64,000 nt of DNA from Sorangium cellulosum So0157-2 (GCF_000418325.1 NC_021658.1:9438001-9502000), one strand, 5' to 3'; counted from the stretch's first letter, positions 16,198-25,459 are shown. Numbers and translations are program-made. Notes: generated by a model from the letters alone, not told the origin.

Positions 16198-18123
16198 ATG
16201 CTCGGAACGTCGAACCTCGCGAAATCCTTCGGTGATCGGACCCTCTTCGAGGGCGTCTCGCTCAAGCTGAACCCGGGGTCCCGCTACGGCCTCGTGGGCG
16301 CCAACGGCTCGGGGAAGACCACCTTCCTCAAGATCGTGGCCGGCGACGAGCCCGCGACCGAGGGGAGCGTCAGCCTCCCGAGGGACGCCCGCGTGGGCGT
16401 GCTCCGGCAGGACCGGTTCCTCAGCGACGACCAGATCATCCTGGATCTCGCGATGATGGGCGATCGCGTCGTCTGGGACGCGCTCGTCGAGTCGCGCCGC
16501 CTCGCGGAGGAGGGCGGCGACGCGGGCCGGGTCGCCGACCTCGAGGACCGCATCCGCGCCCACGACGGCTACACGCTGGAGGCGCGCGCGAGCGCCGTCC
16601 TCGAGGGGCTCGGCATCCCCGTGGAGGCCCACAGGAGGCCGCTCTCGACGCTGTCGGGCGGCTTCAAGCTGCGCGTGCTGCTCGCGCAGGTGCTCCTCGG
16701 CGGCTCGGACGTGCTCCTGCTCGACGAGCCCACGAACCACCTCGACATCCTGTCGATCCGGTGGCTCGAGAAGTTCCTCGCCGGCTACAAGGGGTGCGCC
16801 GTCGTCATCTCGCACGACCAGCGCTTCCTCGACAACGTCGCGACGCACATCCTCGACGTCGACTACGAGACCATCACGCTCTATACCGGCAACTACGCCG
16901 CGTTCGTCGTGGAGAAGCAGGCGATCCGCGAGCGCAAGCAGGCCGAGATCGCGCGCGCGGAGAAGATCATCGCCGACAAGCGCGCGTTCGTGGAGCGGTT
17001 CGGCGCCAAGGCGACCAAGGCGCGCCAGGCGCAGAGCCGGCTCAAGCAGATCGAGAAGATCGAGGTCGAGGAGCTCGCCGACACGTCGCGGCGCACGCCG
17101 GTGTTCCGGTTCGCGATCCAGAGGCCGAGCGGGCGCGACGTGCTCGAGGCGCGAGGGATCTCGAAGTCGTACGGCGACAAGCAGGTGCTGCGCGACGTGT
17201 CGCTGTCGGTGCGGCGGGGCGAGCGGCTCGCGGTGATCGGGCCGAACGGGCTCGGCAAGTCGACGCTGCTCAAGATCCTGGTGGGGCGCCTCGCGGCCGA
17301 CGCCGGGGGCGCGTCGTGGGGGCACGAGGCGCGCGTCGGGTACTTCGCGCAGGACCACCGCGAGCTGCTCGTCGACGGGTCGATGACGCCCCTCTCCTTC
17401 CTGTGGGCGGCGTGCCCCGACGAGTCGCCGAGCTACGTCCGCGGCCAGCTCGGCAAGGCGCTGTTCTCGGGCGACGACGTGGAGAAGAGCGTCGGCTCGC
17501 TCTCGGGCGGCGAGGCGGCGCGGCTCATCTTCTGCCGGATCATCGTCGAGCGGCCGAACGTGCTCGTCCTGGATGAGCCGACCAACCACCTCGATCTCGA
17601 GGCGATCCAGGGGCTCGTCGAGGGGCTGAAGGCGTTCGAGGGGACGGTGCTCTTCGTGTCGCACGATCGGTTCTTCGTGTCCGAGCTGGCGACGCGCATC
17701 CTCGAGGTCACGCCGAATGGGCCGCGCGATTTCCCCGGCACCTACGAGGAGTACCTGGCCGGCTGCGGCGACGATCACCTCGACGCCGACACGGTGGTGC
17801 TCAAGGCGAAGCGCGAGCACCAGAGGGCGGGCGCCGCGCCGGAGGCGGGCGGCTCGTGGGAGGAGCAGAAGCGGCGGCGCAACCGGCAGAAGGAGCTGCC
17901 CGCGCGGCGCGACAAGGTGCTCGCGGCCATCGAGGCGGCGGAGGCGCGGAAGAAGGCGATCCACGACCTCTATTGCAGCGACGGGTTCTTCGAGCGCACC
18001 GGGAAGGCGGAGATCGCGGCGCTCCAGGCCGAGGAGGAGGCGCTCGGGCCGCGCATCGAGGCGCTCATGGCCGAATGGGAGCAGCTGGAGCAGGAGATCG
18101 CCGAGATGGGGGCCATCCAGTGA
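16198..18123 (+). CDS. ABC-F family ATPase
   Basis: The 641-residue soluble protein has two fused ABC ATPase domains and no membrane part, as in ribosome-associated ABC-F proteins. First domain: Walker A GANGSGKTT, signature LSGGFKLRVLLAQ, Walker B VLLLDEPTNHLDI. A charged linker (EKIIADKRAFVERFGAKATK) follows. Second domain: GPNGLGKST, LSGGEAARLIFCR and VLVLDEPTNHLDLEA. A C-terminal coiled coil rich in Lys/Glu resembles Uup-type tails. The family acts on the translating ribosome or its exit site; this member's role is not known. The start MLGTSNLAKSFGDRTLF matches the usual beginning of the family; an in-frame ATG at 16171 is an alternative. Confidence 0.9.
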   Translation: MLGTSNLAKSFGDRTLFEGVSLKLNPGSRYGLVGANGSGKTTFLKIVAGDEPATEGSVSLPRDARVGVLRQDRFLSDDQIILDLAMMGDRVVWDALVESRRLAEEGGDAGRVADLEDRIRAHDGYTLEARASAVLEGLGIPVEAHRRPLSTLSGGFKLRVLLAQVLLGGSDVLLLDEPTNHLDILSIRWLEKFLAGYKGCAVVISHDQRFLDNVATHILDVDYETITLYTGNYAAFVVEKQAIRERKQAEIARAEKIIADKRAFVERFGAKATKARQAQSRLKQIEKIEVEELADTSRRTPVFRFAIQRPSGRDVLEARGISKSYGDKQVLRDVSLSVRRGERLAVIGPNGLGKSTLLKILVGRLAADAGGASWGHEARVGYFAQDHRELLVDGSMTPLSFLWAACPDESPSYVRGQLGKALFSGDDVEKSVGSLSGGEAARLIFCRIIVERPNVLVLDEPTNHLDLEAIQGLVEGLKAFEGTVLFVSHDRFFVSELATRILEVTPNGPRDFPGTYEEYLAGCGDDHLDADTVVLKAKREHQRAGAAPEAGGSWEEQKRRRNRQKELPARRDKVLAAIEAAEARKKAIHDLYCSDGFFERTGKAEIAALQAEEEALGPRIEALMAEWEQLEQEIAEMGAIQ

Positions 18124-18130
18124 TGCGCCC

Positions 18131-18291
18131 GGCCCCGGTGGAGGGAGGGCGCGGCGCCGCGCGGCGTGGGGGCCCCGCCGAACTCGCCTGAGAGGATGCT
18201 CCTCCGGCAAGCCGGAGGAACATCCTCTCAGGCTCAAACATCGGCCCATCCCCCACGCCGCGCGGCGCCGCGCCCTCCCTCCACCGGGGCC
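18131..18291. repeat. Nested inverted repeat with 42-bp perfect arms
   Basis: The outer arms 18131-18172 and 18250-18291 are perfect reverse complements over 42 bp. Inside, 18186-18208 and 18211-18233 form a second near-perfect 23-bp stem with a 2-base loop. The element fills the gap between the convergent ABC-F and catalase genes, so as RNA it would be a strong two-way terminator. Its size, long arms and partial second copy at 37841-37864 also fit a small non-autonomous repeat element. No clear target duplication is visible at its ends. Confidence 0.85.
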
Positions 18292-18315
18292 TACCGATGT
18301 TTCTTTGAACGCTCG

Positions 18316-20490
18316 TCAGGCGGGGATCTGCGCGATGTCCTCGCGGTCCCAGTGGCGGTGCTGCGCGATGGCGCGGAGGAGCTCCTGGGTGAACAGGGCG
18401 AGCGCCGCGGGGTCGCGCAGGGTCACCACGCCCTTGTCGGACAGGGGCGGCGCCCCGGTCTGCACGTCGGCCAGCGCGACGCCCTGGATGTCCGTCGCCA
18501 CGAGGAGATCGACCGCATCGCCCGTCGCCCCGATCGCCTTGCAGTGCTTGAACGCCTCGTTGACGAAATGCACCGCCTCCCCCGAGGCCGCGAGCGCCGC
18601 GACGCTGGCGCGCCCGCCGGGGACATAGACCGCATCGAACATGACCGACTTCGCCGTGAGCAGCGACCTGTCCGCCTCCACGGCGCTGCCGTCGTCGCCG
18701 AGGATCGGCCCGAGCCGCGTCGACACGACCTGCGCGTGCGCGCCGGCCGCCTCGAGCGCCGCCTTCACCGCCGCGAGCTCGGCGACGACGAACCCGTCGG
18801 CCACGAGCAGCGCGACGAGCCGGCTCTTCACCGTGTCCTTCACCGTGTTCTCCATGCTGAGCGCCGGCGAGGCGTCCACCGAGCGCTTGCCCGCGGCCTT
18901 GCCGCCCTTCGAAGGCACCTGCGGCTGGCCCGCGGGCGGGGCGACGCCGATCGCCTCGGCCACCTGCCGGCCGAGCTCGGTGTCGACCTCGCCGAGCCGC
19001 GCGACCATGCGCTCGCGGACGTCCCGGCTCGCCACGTTGCCGAGCTCGAAGCGCGCCGCGCGGATGAGGTGCTTCTTCTCGGGCACCGAGAGGCTGTTCC
19101 AGAAGAGCCTCGCCTGGGTGATGTGATCCTTGAAGCTGTCGCTCCGCACGCGCTGCTTGAGCCCGAGCACCCGCTCGGCGTAATGCACGAAGGCGCCCGT
19201 CTCCCAGGACGCCGTCACCGGACAGCCGCCGGCGAGCGAGTTCGGGACGTAGTGCGCCCGACCCTGCTTGATCCGCTGCTGCATGAAGCCGTCCCGGTTC
19301 TGGTTGTGCACCGGGGCCAGCGGACGATTGATGGGGATCTGCGGGAAGTTCGGGCCGCCGAGCCGCAGGAGCTGCGTGTCGAGGTACGAGAAGTTCCGGA
19401 CGTGGAGCAGAGGATCGTCGGTGAAGTCGATCCCGGGCACGATGTTGGCCGTGTGGAACGCGACCTGCTCGGTCTCGGCGAAGAAGTTGTCCGGGTTGCG
19501 GTTCAAGGTCAGCTTGCCGATGCGGCGCACCGGCACGAGCTCCTCGGGGACGATCTTCGTCGCGTCGAGCAGATCGAAGTCGAAGGCGAACTCGTCCTCT
19601 TCCTCGATGATCTGCACGCCGAGCTCGTACTCGGGGTAATCCCCCCGCTCGATGGCGTCCCAGAGGTCGCGGCGGTGGTAGTCCGGATCCCTGCCGGCGA
19701 GCTCCTGCGCCTCGTCCCAGACATGGGCGTGCACGCCGAGGAGCGGCTTCCAGTGGAACTTGACGAAGCGCGATTTGCCCTGCGCGTTGACGAGGCGGAA
19801 GGTGTGGACGCCGAAGCCCTCCATCATGCGGAAGCTCCGCGGGATGGCGCGATCCGAGAGCACCCACATGGCCATGTGGGTCGACTCCGGCATGAGCGAG
19901 ATGAAGTCCCAGAACGTGTCGTGCGCGGACGAGGCCTGCGGGATCTCCCGGTCCGGCTCCGGCTTGACCGCGTGGATCACATCCGGAAACTTGATGCCGT
20001 CCTGAATGAAGAAGACCGGGATATTGTTGCCGACGAGGTCGAAATTCCCCTCCTTCGTGTAGAACTTCGTCGCGAAGCCGCGCACGTCGCGGACCGTGTC
20101 CGCCGACCCGCGCGAGCCGACCACCGTGGAGAACCGCACGAAGACCGGCGTCCTGACGCTCGGGTCCTGCAGGAACGCCGCCCTCGTGACCTCGGCCATC
20201 GAGGCGTAGACCTGGAAGTAGCCGTGCGCCCCGGAGCCGCGCGCGTGCACGACGCGCTCGGGGATGCGCTCGTGATCGAAATGCGTAATCTTTTCGCGTA
20301 GATGGAAGTCTTCAAGGAGCGCCGGCCCCCTGGCCCCGGCCTTGAGTGAATCGTCGGTGCTGTCGATCCGGATGCCCTGGTCGGTCGAGAGCACCGTGCC
20401 CGCCAGGTCCTCTCGGTGAGGCTCCAGGCTATCGATCTTGCTGTGCGCGCTGATCTCCGGGCCCGCGCCCTTCTCGCCTTGCTCGGCCAT
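18316..20490 (-). CDS. katE: Large-subunit monofunctional catalase (HPII/KatE type)
   Basis: The 724-residue enzyme decomposes hydrogen peroxide to water and oxygen in the cytoplasm. The haem-side catalytic His lies in ERIPERVVHARGSGAHG (His82). RDVRGFATKFYTKEGNFDLVGNN carries the conserved distal region. The proximal Tyr is in RNFSYLDTQLLRLGG. The last 150 residues form the class I glutamine-amidotransferase-like flavodoxin domain that marks large-subunit clade 2 catalases; E. coli HPII, at 753 residues, is similar in size. A clear GGGAGG ribosome-binding site sits just before the ATG at 20490. The gene stands alone and ends in the large inverted repeat. Confidence 0.95.
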   Translation of the reverse strand: MAEQGEKGAGPEISAHSKIDSLEPHREDLAGTVLSTDQGIRIDSTDDSLKAGARGPALLEDFHLREKITHFDHERIPERVVHARGSGAHGYFQVYASMAEVTRAAFLQDPSVRTPVFVRFSTVVGSRGSADTVRDVRGFATKFYTKEGNFDLVGNNIPVFFIQDGIKFPDVIHAVKPEPDREIPQASSAHDTFWDFISLMPESTHMAMWVLSDRAIPRSFRMMEGFGVHTFRLVNAQGKSRFVKFHWKPLLGVHAHVWDEAQELAGRDPDYHRRDLWDAIERGDYPEYELGVQIIEEEDEFAFDFDLLDATKIVPEELVPVRRIGKLTLNRNPDNFFAETEQVAFHTANIVPGIDFTDDPLLHVRNFSYLDTQLLRLGGPNFPQIPINRPLAPVHNQNRDGFMQQRIKQGRAHYVPNSLAGGCPVTASWETGAFVHYAERVLGLKQRVRSDSFKDHITQARLFWNSLSVPEKKHLIRAARFELGNVASRDVRERMVARLGEVDTELGRQVAEAIGVAPPAGQPQVPSKGGKAAGKRSVDASPALSMENTVKDTVKSRLVALLVADGFVVAELAAVKAALEAAGAHAQVVSTRLGPILGDDGSAVEADRSLLTAKSVMFDAVYVPGGRASVAALAASGEAVHFVNEAFKHCKAIGATGDAVDLLVATDIQGVALADVQTGAPPLSDKGVVTLRDPAALALFTQELLRAIAQHRHWDREDIAQIPA

Positions 20491-20691
20491 GCGTCCTCCC
20501 CATCCTTCCCGCCGGCTCCCGCCTGCGCAGGTGGCGATTGGATGCGAGAGCCGAGCGCGCGTCGCACCGGGGGGAGCGCGCCCGGGCCGGCGCGGGGAGC
20601 GGCAGAGAGGTGGAGTCGCGGGCGGAAGGGGGGTGACGCCGGCGGAAGCGTCGGTGGGCTCCGCCCCTGCGCGTCGCAGGGGCGGCGCGGC

Positions 20692-21792
20692 TCAGTGGCC
20701 GCGGCCCTTGCGGCTCGCCATGTCGATGCCGACGGCGAGGATGAGGATGACGCCCTTGATGATCGGCTGCCAGAAGCTCTCGGTGTTCATCAGGCTCATG
20801 CCGTTGTCGAGCGAGGCCATGACCAGCGCGCCGAGCAGCGCGCCCCAGATGGTGCCCTGCCCGCCGAGGAGCGACGTGCCCCCGATGACGGCGGCCGCGA
20901 TGGCGTCGAGCTCCATCATGCGGCCGGCGTCCGAGGTCGCCGAGCCGACGCGGGCGGTGAGCACGATGCCCGCGATGCCGCACATCACGCCCATCAGCGT
21001 GAACACGGCGATGAGGTGACGATCGATGTTGATGCCGGAGTAGAAGGCCGCCTCGCGGTTGCCGCCGATCGCGTAGAGGTGCCGCCCGAACGTGGTGTGC
21101 TTCGCCAGCACCGTGAACACGGTCGCGAGCAGGAGGACGAGCAGCACGGGGAACGGGATGCCCTCGTACGAGTTCATCAGCGCGGTGAACGCGATGGCGA
21201 ACGCGGCGAGCCCGATCCACGGAAAGCGCGCCGTGCCGGTCGCGCGCGCGGCCTTGTACAGCAGCACGAGGCAGAGGACGCCCGCGCCCGCCCAGCCGAG
21301 CGTGTGCGGCACGTACGCCTGGCCGACGAACAGGTAGGGGCGCGCCGGCGACACCGAGACGCCGCCGGTGGTGCCGAGGATCGACCCCTGGAAGATGAGC
21401 ATCCCGCCCAGCGTGACGATGAAGGGGGGAATGCGCAGCCGCGCGACGAGCGTGCCTTGCAAGAAGCCGAGCAGCGCCCCGAGCGCGAGCGGCAGGAAGA
21501 AGGCGGCCGGCAGGGGCCAGCCGAGGTTCACGTAGATCATCGCCGACGCGGCGCCGAGCAGGCCGGCCATCGCGCCCACCGAGAGATCGATCTGCCCCGC
21601 GACGATGACCATCACCATGCCGACGGCCAGGATCGAGGTCACCGACATCTGCCGCGCGAGCAGCGTCAGGTTGCGGGGCGTCACGAACGTCCCGTCGGTG
21701 GTAATCGAAAAGGCGATCCAGATCGCGATGAGCGAGCCCACCATCGAGAGGGCACGCCAGGGGATGCGTACGCGAAGCTTCGCCTCGCTCAT
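20692..21792 (-). CDS. xylH: Sugar ABC transporter permease (XylH/RbsC family)
   Basis: The 366-residue inner-membrane protein has about ten hydrophobic segments and the hallmark loops of the ribose/xylose permease family (LSVGAMAGLLG, PPFIVTLGGMLIFQG, FGRHLYAIGGNREAA, GIVLTARVGSA, LGGQGTIWGALLGAL). Its ATG overlaps the stop of the ATPase gene (ATGA at 21792-21789), so both are translated together. With the ATPase it forms a high-affinity sugar importer. The xylose assignment rests on overall family resemblance of the pair; other pentoses or galactose are possible. Confidence 0.85.
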   Translation of the reverse strand: MSEAKLRVRIPWRALSMVGSLIAIWIAFSITTDGTFVTPRNLTLLARQMSVTSILAVGMVMVIVAGQIDLSVGAMAGLLGAASAMIYVNLGWPLPAAFFLPLALGALLGFLQGTLVARLRIPPFIVTLGGMLIFQGSILGTTGGVSVSPARPYLFVGQAYVPHTLGWAGAGVLCLVLLYKAARATGTARFPWIGLAAFAIAFTALMNSYEGIPFPVLLVLLLATVFTVLAKHTTFGRHLYAIGGNREAAFYSGINIDRHLIAVFTLMGVMCGIAGIVLTARVGSATSDAGRMMELDAIAAAVIGGTSLLGGQGTIWGALLGALVMASLDNGMSLMNTESFWQPIIKGVILILAVGIDMASRKGRGH

Positions 21793-23312
21793 TCCGTCAC
21801 CTTCCTCGTTGCTGCAAGCATCACGCGCTCGGCGGTGGCGTCGTTCCGGTCGAGGCAGGCGGTCGCCCTGCCCTGGGAGAGGACAAGCACGCGGTGGCTC
21901 ATGCCGAGCAGCTCCGGCAGATCGGAGGAGATGAGCACCACGGCGAGGCCGTCCGAAGCGAGCTTGTGGATGAGCTGATAGATCTCGGCCTTCGCCCCGA
22001 CGTCGATGCCCCGCGTCGGCTCGTCGAGCAGGAGCACGCGCGGCCCCGCCATCAGCCATTTGCCGATCACGATCTTCTGCTGGTTGCCGCCCGAGAGCTG
22101 GTTCGCGAGCGCGAGCGGCCCCGGCGCCTTGGTCCGGAGCGCCCTCATCTGCTCGACCGCCGTGGCCTCCCGCTCGGCGTGATCGAGGAAGAGCCCCTTC
22201 ACGAACCGCCGCAGCGTCGCGAGCGTGATGTTGTCGAGGAGGGTCGACTCGAGCACGAGGCCGTAGCGCTTGCGATCCTCGCTGACGAGCGCGATGCCCG
22301 CCTCGATGGCCTCGGCGGGCGACTTGAACGGCGGCGACACGGGCCCCCCGCGGACCGAGATCGTGCCGGTGACGCGGCTCTGGGCCGCGCCGAAGATCGT
22401 CGAGACCAGCGCGGTGCGCCCGGCGCCCATGAGGCCGCCGATGCCCAGCACCTCGCCGGCGCGCACCTCGAAGCTCACGTCGCGCAGCACGAACCGCCCG
22501 GGGTGCCCCGCGTCCTCGACCGACCAGCGATCGACCGAGAGCGCGACCGGCCCCTCCGGCGGCGGCGGGCAGGGGTAGAGGTTCGTCACCTCGCGCCCGA
22601 CCATGTGCGAGATGACCTTGTCGGGCGTGAGCGCGGTCCGCGGCTGCGTCGTGATCGACTTGCCGTCCCGGAGGACGGTGATGCGGTCGGCGATCTCGAA
22701 GACCTCCTCGAGACGGTGGCTGATGTAGATGCAGGAGACGCCGCGGGCGCGCAGGTCGCGGAGCAGGCCGAGCAGCGTCCTCACGCCGGAGTCGGTGAGC
22801 GCCGCCGTGGGCTCGTCGAGGACGAGGATCTTCGCGTCCTTGAGCAGCGACTTCGCGATCTCGACCATCTGCTGCTGGCCGATGCCGAGGTCCTTGATTG
22901 GGCGCTCGGGGTCGACCTCGAGCCCCACGCGCGCGAGCGCCTGCCGCGCGTCGGCCCGCACCGCGTCCCAGTCGATGAGCCCCCCGCGGACCGGCTCGCG
23001 CCCGAGCACCAGATTCTCGGCCACGGTGAGCTCGGGGACGAGCGCGAGCTCCTGCGCGATGAGCGCGATCCGGTGCTCTTCGGCGCTGCGCATGCCGCTG
23101 AACTCGACGACGCGGCCGTTCAAGCGGATCTCTCCGCCGTACGTGCCCGCCGGATAGTAGCCGCACAGGATCTTGATGAGCGTGCTCTTGCCCGCGCCGT
23201 TCTCGCCGCAGAGGGCGTGAATCTCGCCTTCCTCGAGGTCGAACGAGACGCCGTCGAGGGCTTTCACGCCGGGGAACTGCTTCGTTATCGATGCGAGCTC
23301 GAGGAGGGGCAT
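21789..23312 (-). CDS. xylG: Sugar ABC transporter ATPase (XylG/RbsA family)
   Basis: This 507-residue protein holds two tandem nucleotide-binding domains, as in the CUT2 importers. First domain: GENGAGKSTLIKIL and ILVLDEPTAALTD, with a degenerate-looking signature GIGQQQMVEIAK. Second domain: GLMGAGRTALVSTIFGA in place of a canonical Walker A, and LSGGNQQKIVIGKW plus VLLLDEPTRGIDVGAK. The GYYPAGTYGGEIRLNG stretch resembles xylose ATPases. The start MPLLELASITKQFPGV at 23312 replaces a longer frame with no domain content and follows a GAGGAG-like site. No periplasmic binding-protein gene lies next to it. Confidence 0.88.
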   Translation of the reverse strand: MPLLELASITKQFPGVKALDGVSFDLEEGEIHALCGENGAGKSTLIKILCGYYPAGTYGGEIRLNGRVVEFSGMRSAEEHRIALIAQELALVPELTVAENLVLGREPVRGGLIDWDAVRADARQALARVGLEVDPERPIKDLGIGQQQMVEIAKSLLKDAKILVLDEPTAALTDSGVRTLLGLLRDLRARGVSCIYISHRLEEVFEIADRITVLRDGKSITTQPRTALTPDKVISHMVGREVTNLYPCPPPPEGPVALSVDRWSVEDAGHPGRFVLRDVSFEVRAGEVLGIGGLMGAGRTALVSTIFGAAQSRVTGTISVRGGPVSPPFKSPAEAIEAGIALVSEDRKRYGLVLESTLLDNITLATLRRFVKGLFLDHAEREATAVEQMRALRTKAPGPLALANQLSGGNQQKIVIGKWLMAGPRVLLLDEPTRGIDVGAKAEIYQLIHKLASDGLAVVLISSDLPELLGMSHRVLVLSQGRATACLDRNDATAERVMLAATRKVTE

Positions 23313-23506
23313 TGTCCTGGCGCAGGTGCAGAAGCGCGGCCACGTTTGCCCGGGACGCGCCCGCGATGCAAGCACTTATTTTGCCCGCGCGCGCAGGAGC
23401 AGCGCGGCCCGGACGGTCGCTCGGGCGGCCTGGAAGCGCGAGAGGCGCAGACTGAATGAAGGACCCCGGGCGCGAGGGCGCCCGGGGGAGGCCGGCGCGA
23501 GGGCGC

Positions 23507-24373
23507 TCAGTTATAGAAGGCGAGATCGTCGATGTAGATGTCGAACGACTCCGCCATGCCGACCTGGAACTGGATCGAGTAGAGCTTGGTCGCGTCGATC
23601 TGGGTGGTGCCCGCCGGCGTGCCCCAGCCGCCCTGCTTCAGGTCCGCGAAGGGAATGGTGAACTGCTGCCACTCCTCGGAGATGCCGGCGAGCGACTTTT
23701 GCCAGGCGTCGCACTCGTCCGTGCAGACGCCGCCGACCGTATCCGTGCCCGGGTCCGTGATCAGGACGCTCGCGGTCGTGCTGGCGCCCGGGCCGACCTT
23801 GGCCCAGAACGTGATTCCGGTGTACGCCGAGGCGTCATAGGGCGTCTTGTCCCCGTCCTCGCTCTTCAGATCGAAGCCGAACCCGATGCCCCAGCCCGTG
23901 AAGCCCTCGCCCCACGACCGCGCCGCGTACTTGCTCTGCCCGCGCGCCGGCTCGAGCGCCGTCATCGTGAAAGGCGTCTCGCCGGTCCCCTCCGGATCGG
24001 GCGGAGGGTTCTGCGTGGCCCCCTCGGTCTTGTCATTGAAGGTGTACCAGTAACCGAGCCGGCCCCCCGCGGCCTCGATGGCGTTGTCCTCGTCCTCCAT
24101 GTCATCGATCATCTCGAGGGTCTGAGGACCGCCGCCCGCGCCGGTCGTCGCGGAGGTGGTCGAGGCCGCCGTGGTGGTCGAGGAGGTGGAGGGCTCCGTG
24201 CTCCCCGTGCTCGTGGCCGACGGGCTCCCGCTGCCCGAAGAGGTGGTGGTGCTGGTGCCCCCGCCGCCGGCGCCGCCCGAGCCGTCGCTATCGTCGCCGC
24301 ACGCCGCGAACGCCGCGACCGCAAGACCACACAACGCCAAGTTCAAGCTACGCAGGAAAATTCTATTCTTCAT
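23507..24373 (-). CDS. Carbohydrate-binding-like lipoprotein
   Basis: This 288-residue exported lipoprotein has signal peptide LRSLNLALCGLAVAAFAAC with lipid-anchored Cys, then a 50-residue Gly/Ser/Thr linker. The remaining 190 residues look like a galactose-binding/CBM-type beta-sandwich: MIDDMEDEDNAIEAAGGRLGYWY at its start, an internal AYTGITFWAKVG strand pair, and the ending ESFDIYIDDLAFYN typical of CBM-like jelly rolls. It probably binds a cell-surface or plant polysaccharide. It lies 194 bp upstream of the XylGH-type genes on the same strand but is not the usual periplasmic sugar-binding protein. A GGAG site precedes the ATG. Confidence 0.75.
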   Translation of the reverse strand: MKNRIFLRSLNLALCGLAVAAFAACGDDSDGSGGAGGGGTSTTTSSGSGSPSATSTGSTEPSTSSTTTAASTTSATTGAGGGPQTLEMIDDMEDEDNAIEAAGGRLGYWYTFNDKTEGATQNPPPDPEGTGETPFTMTALEPARGQSKYAARSWGEGFTGWGIGFGFDLKSEDGDKTPYDASAYTGITFWAKVGPGASTTASVLITDPGTDTVGGVCTDECDAWQKSLAGISEEWQQFTIPFADLKQGGWGTPAGTTQIDATKLYSIQFQVGMAESFDIYIDDLAFYN

Positions 24374-24689
24374 AGCGTCTCCGTCATCTACCTTAGGCTA
24401 ATCAGGACGTACCTTAAGTCCGGACAACAGGTGAATAAACGCCGTCCGGGCACGCCGAGTATCGCCCGGAATTTCAAGCTCCGCAACGTTCTTCTTTCCA
24501 CGCTGCAATCCGTCTTCCTCTTGCGCGCCGCGATGGGGCCGCTCGCCCGGAGTTCCCGACTCGGGCCGCTCGCAACGGCGGTGGCGTGTCCGGAGCACCG
24601 TTGAGACGTGAGCGGCTGGATCATCGCAAGTGGCCGCCTGCTTGCAACGCCCTTCGCGGGCTCTCTGGACGAGGCTCGAGGGGGGAAAG
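24374..24689. other. Divergent intergenic region
   Basis: This 316-bp gap separates the leftward lipoprotein from the rightward SRPBCC gene. It is less GC-rich next to the lipoprotein start, where the spaced TACCTTA repeat lies. Apart from that repeat and the expected promoters, nothing specific stands out. Confidence 0.5.
24389..24416. promoter_or_regulatory. Direct TACCTTA repeat in the lipoprotein leader
   Basis: TACCTTA occurs at 24389-24395 and 24410-24416, exactly 21 bp apart (two helical turns), within 45 bp of the lipoprotein start. A regulator binding one DNA face is one explanation. No regulator gene is nearby. Confidence 0.3.
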
Positions 24690-25457
24690 ATGGCAAAAAA
24701 GAAGGCTGTCTTGCGAGCGCGCGCCGCCGCGCAGCGGGCGGAACAGAGCGCGCAGCGGGCGGAACAGAGCGCGGGCCGCGAGCGGAGCGCGGTCGAGATC
24801 GCGCCGCCGGCAGCGCAGGAAGCGCAGGAGAGGCCCGCGCCCGGAGAGCAGGGGTTCGCCGCGGGGCAGCGCGAGCGGTGCGCGCCGCTGCCGGGGAGGA
24901 GCGGAATCGCGAGGCGGCTCTGGAGCCGCGTGGAGACGGCGGCCTACCGCGCCTTCGAGCGGGTCTCCGGCCTGTCCGAGGATCGGCCGGCCCTCGGGGT
25001 CGCGGCGGCGGCGCCGGTGCTGCGGGCGCTCGGGGTCGCCGCGCCGCGGATCGCGAGCAGCGTCACGGTGAGCAGGGCGCGCGCGGCGGTCCTGGGCGCG
25101 CTGCGCGACGCGGAGGGCGTGCGGCGGTACCTGCAGCGGATCGCGCGCGTGGAGATGGGCGTGGTCGAGGCGACCTCGACGATCTGGGCGGCCGGCATGG
25201 GAGGCCGGGACCGCGTGAGGACGGGGATCGTGTCGCTCGTCGACGCGCCGGGAGAGCGGGGCACGGAGATCCGGGCGGTCCTGCCCGGCGCGCGGCCGAG
25301 GGGGTGGCTCGCGCGGGCGGCCGGCAGGCTGCTCGCGGAGGAGCCGAGGCGGCGGCTGAGAGGCGATCTGCGGCGGCTGAGGCAGTGGATCGAGGTCGGC
25401 GAGATCCCGACGACGGTGGGGCAGCCGTCCGGCCGGACGGGCCGTGAAAGGACGTGA
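24690..25457 (+). CDS. SRPBCC (cyclase/dehydrase-like) family protein
   Basis: The 255-residue protein begins MAKKKAVLRARA after a GGGGGAAAG ribosome-binding site. The N-terminal 85 residues are basic and Ala/Gln-rich, and include a 21-bp tandem duplication that gives AQRAEQS twice. From about residue 130 the pattern fits the START/SRPBCC ligand-binding fold: SVTVSRARAAVLGALRDAE, later LVDAPGERGTEIRAVLP, and the ending RGDLRRLRQWIEVGEIPTT-GQPSGR, a common close in this group. Such proteins bind hydrophobic ligands. Its stop lies 2 bp before the alcohol dehydrogenase ATG, so the two are probably co-translated. Confidence 0.75.
   Translation: MAKKKAVLRARAAAQRAEQSAQRAEQSAGRERSAVEIAPPAAQEAQERPAPGEQGFAAGQRERCAPLPGRSGIARRLWSRVETAAYRAFERVSGLSEDRPALGVAAAAPVLRALGVAAPRIASSVTVSRARAAVLGALRDAEGVRRYLQRIARVEMGVVEATSTIWAAGMGGRDRVRTGIVSLVDAPGERGTEIRAVLPGARPRGWLARAAGRLLAEEPRRRLRGDLRRLRQWIEVGEIPTTVGQPSGRTGRERT
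24730..24771. repeat. 21-bp tandem duplication in a coding region
   Basis: Two identical 21-bp units (24730-24750, 24751-24771) keep the reading frame and add one AQRAEQS heptad-like unit to the SRPBCC protein's N-terminal region. Confidence 0.8.
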
Positions 25458-25459
25458 GC

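Noticed and set aside
12255..16265. Very long open frame antisense to the FG-GAP/CARDB lipoprotein
   Set aside because: Its translation is Arg/Ala/Val-rich with no domain; the plus strand carries a lipobox, calcium loops and CARDB repeats. It is a codon-bias shadow.
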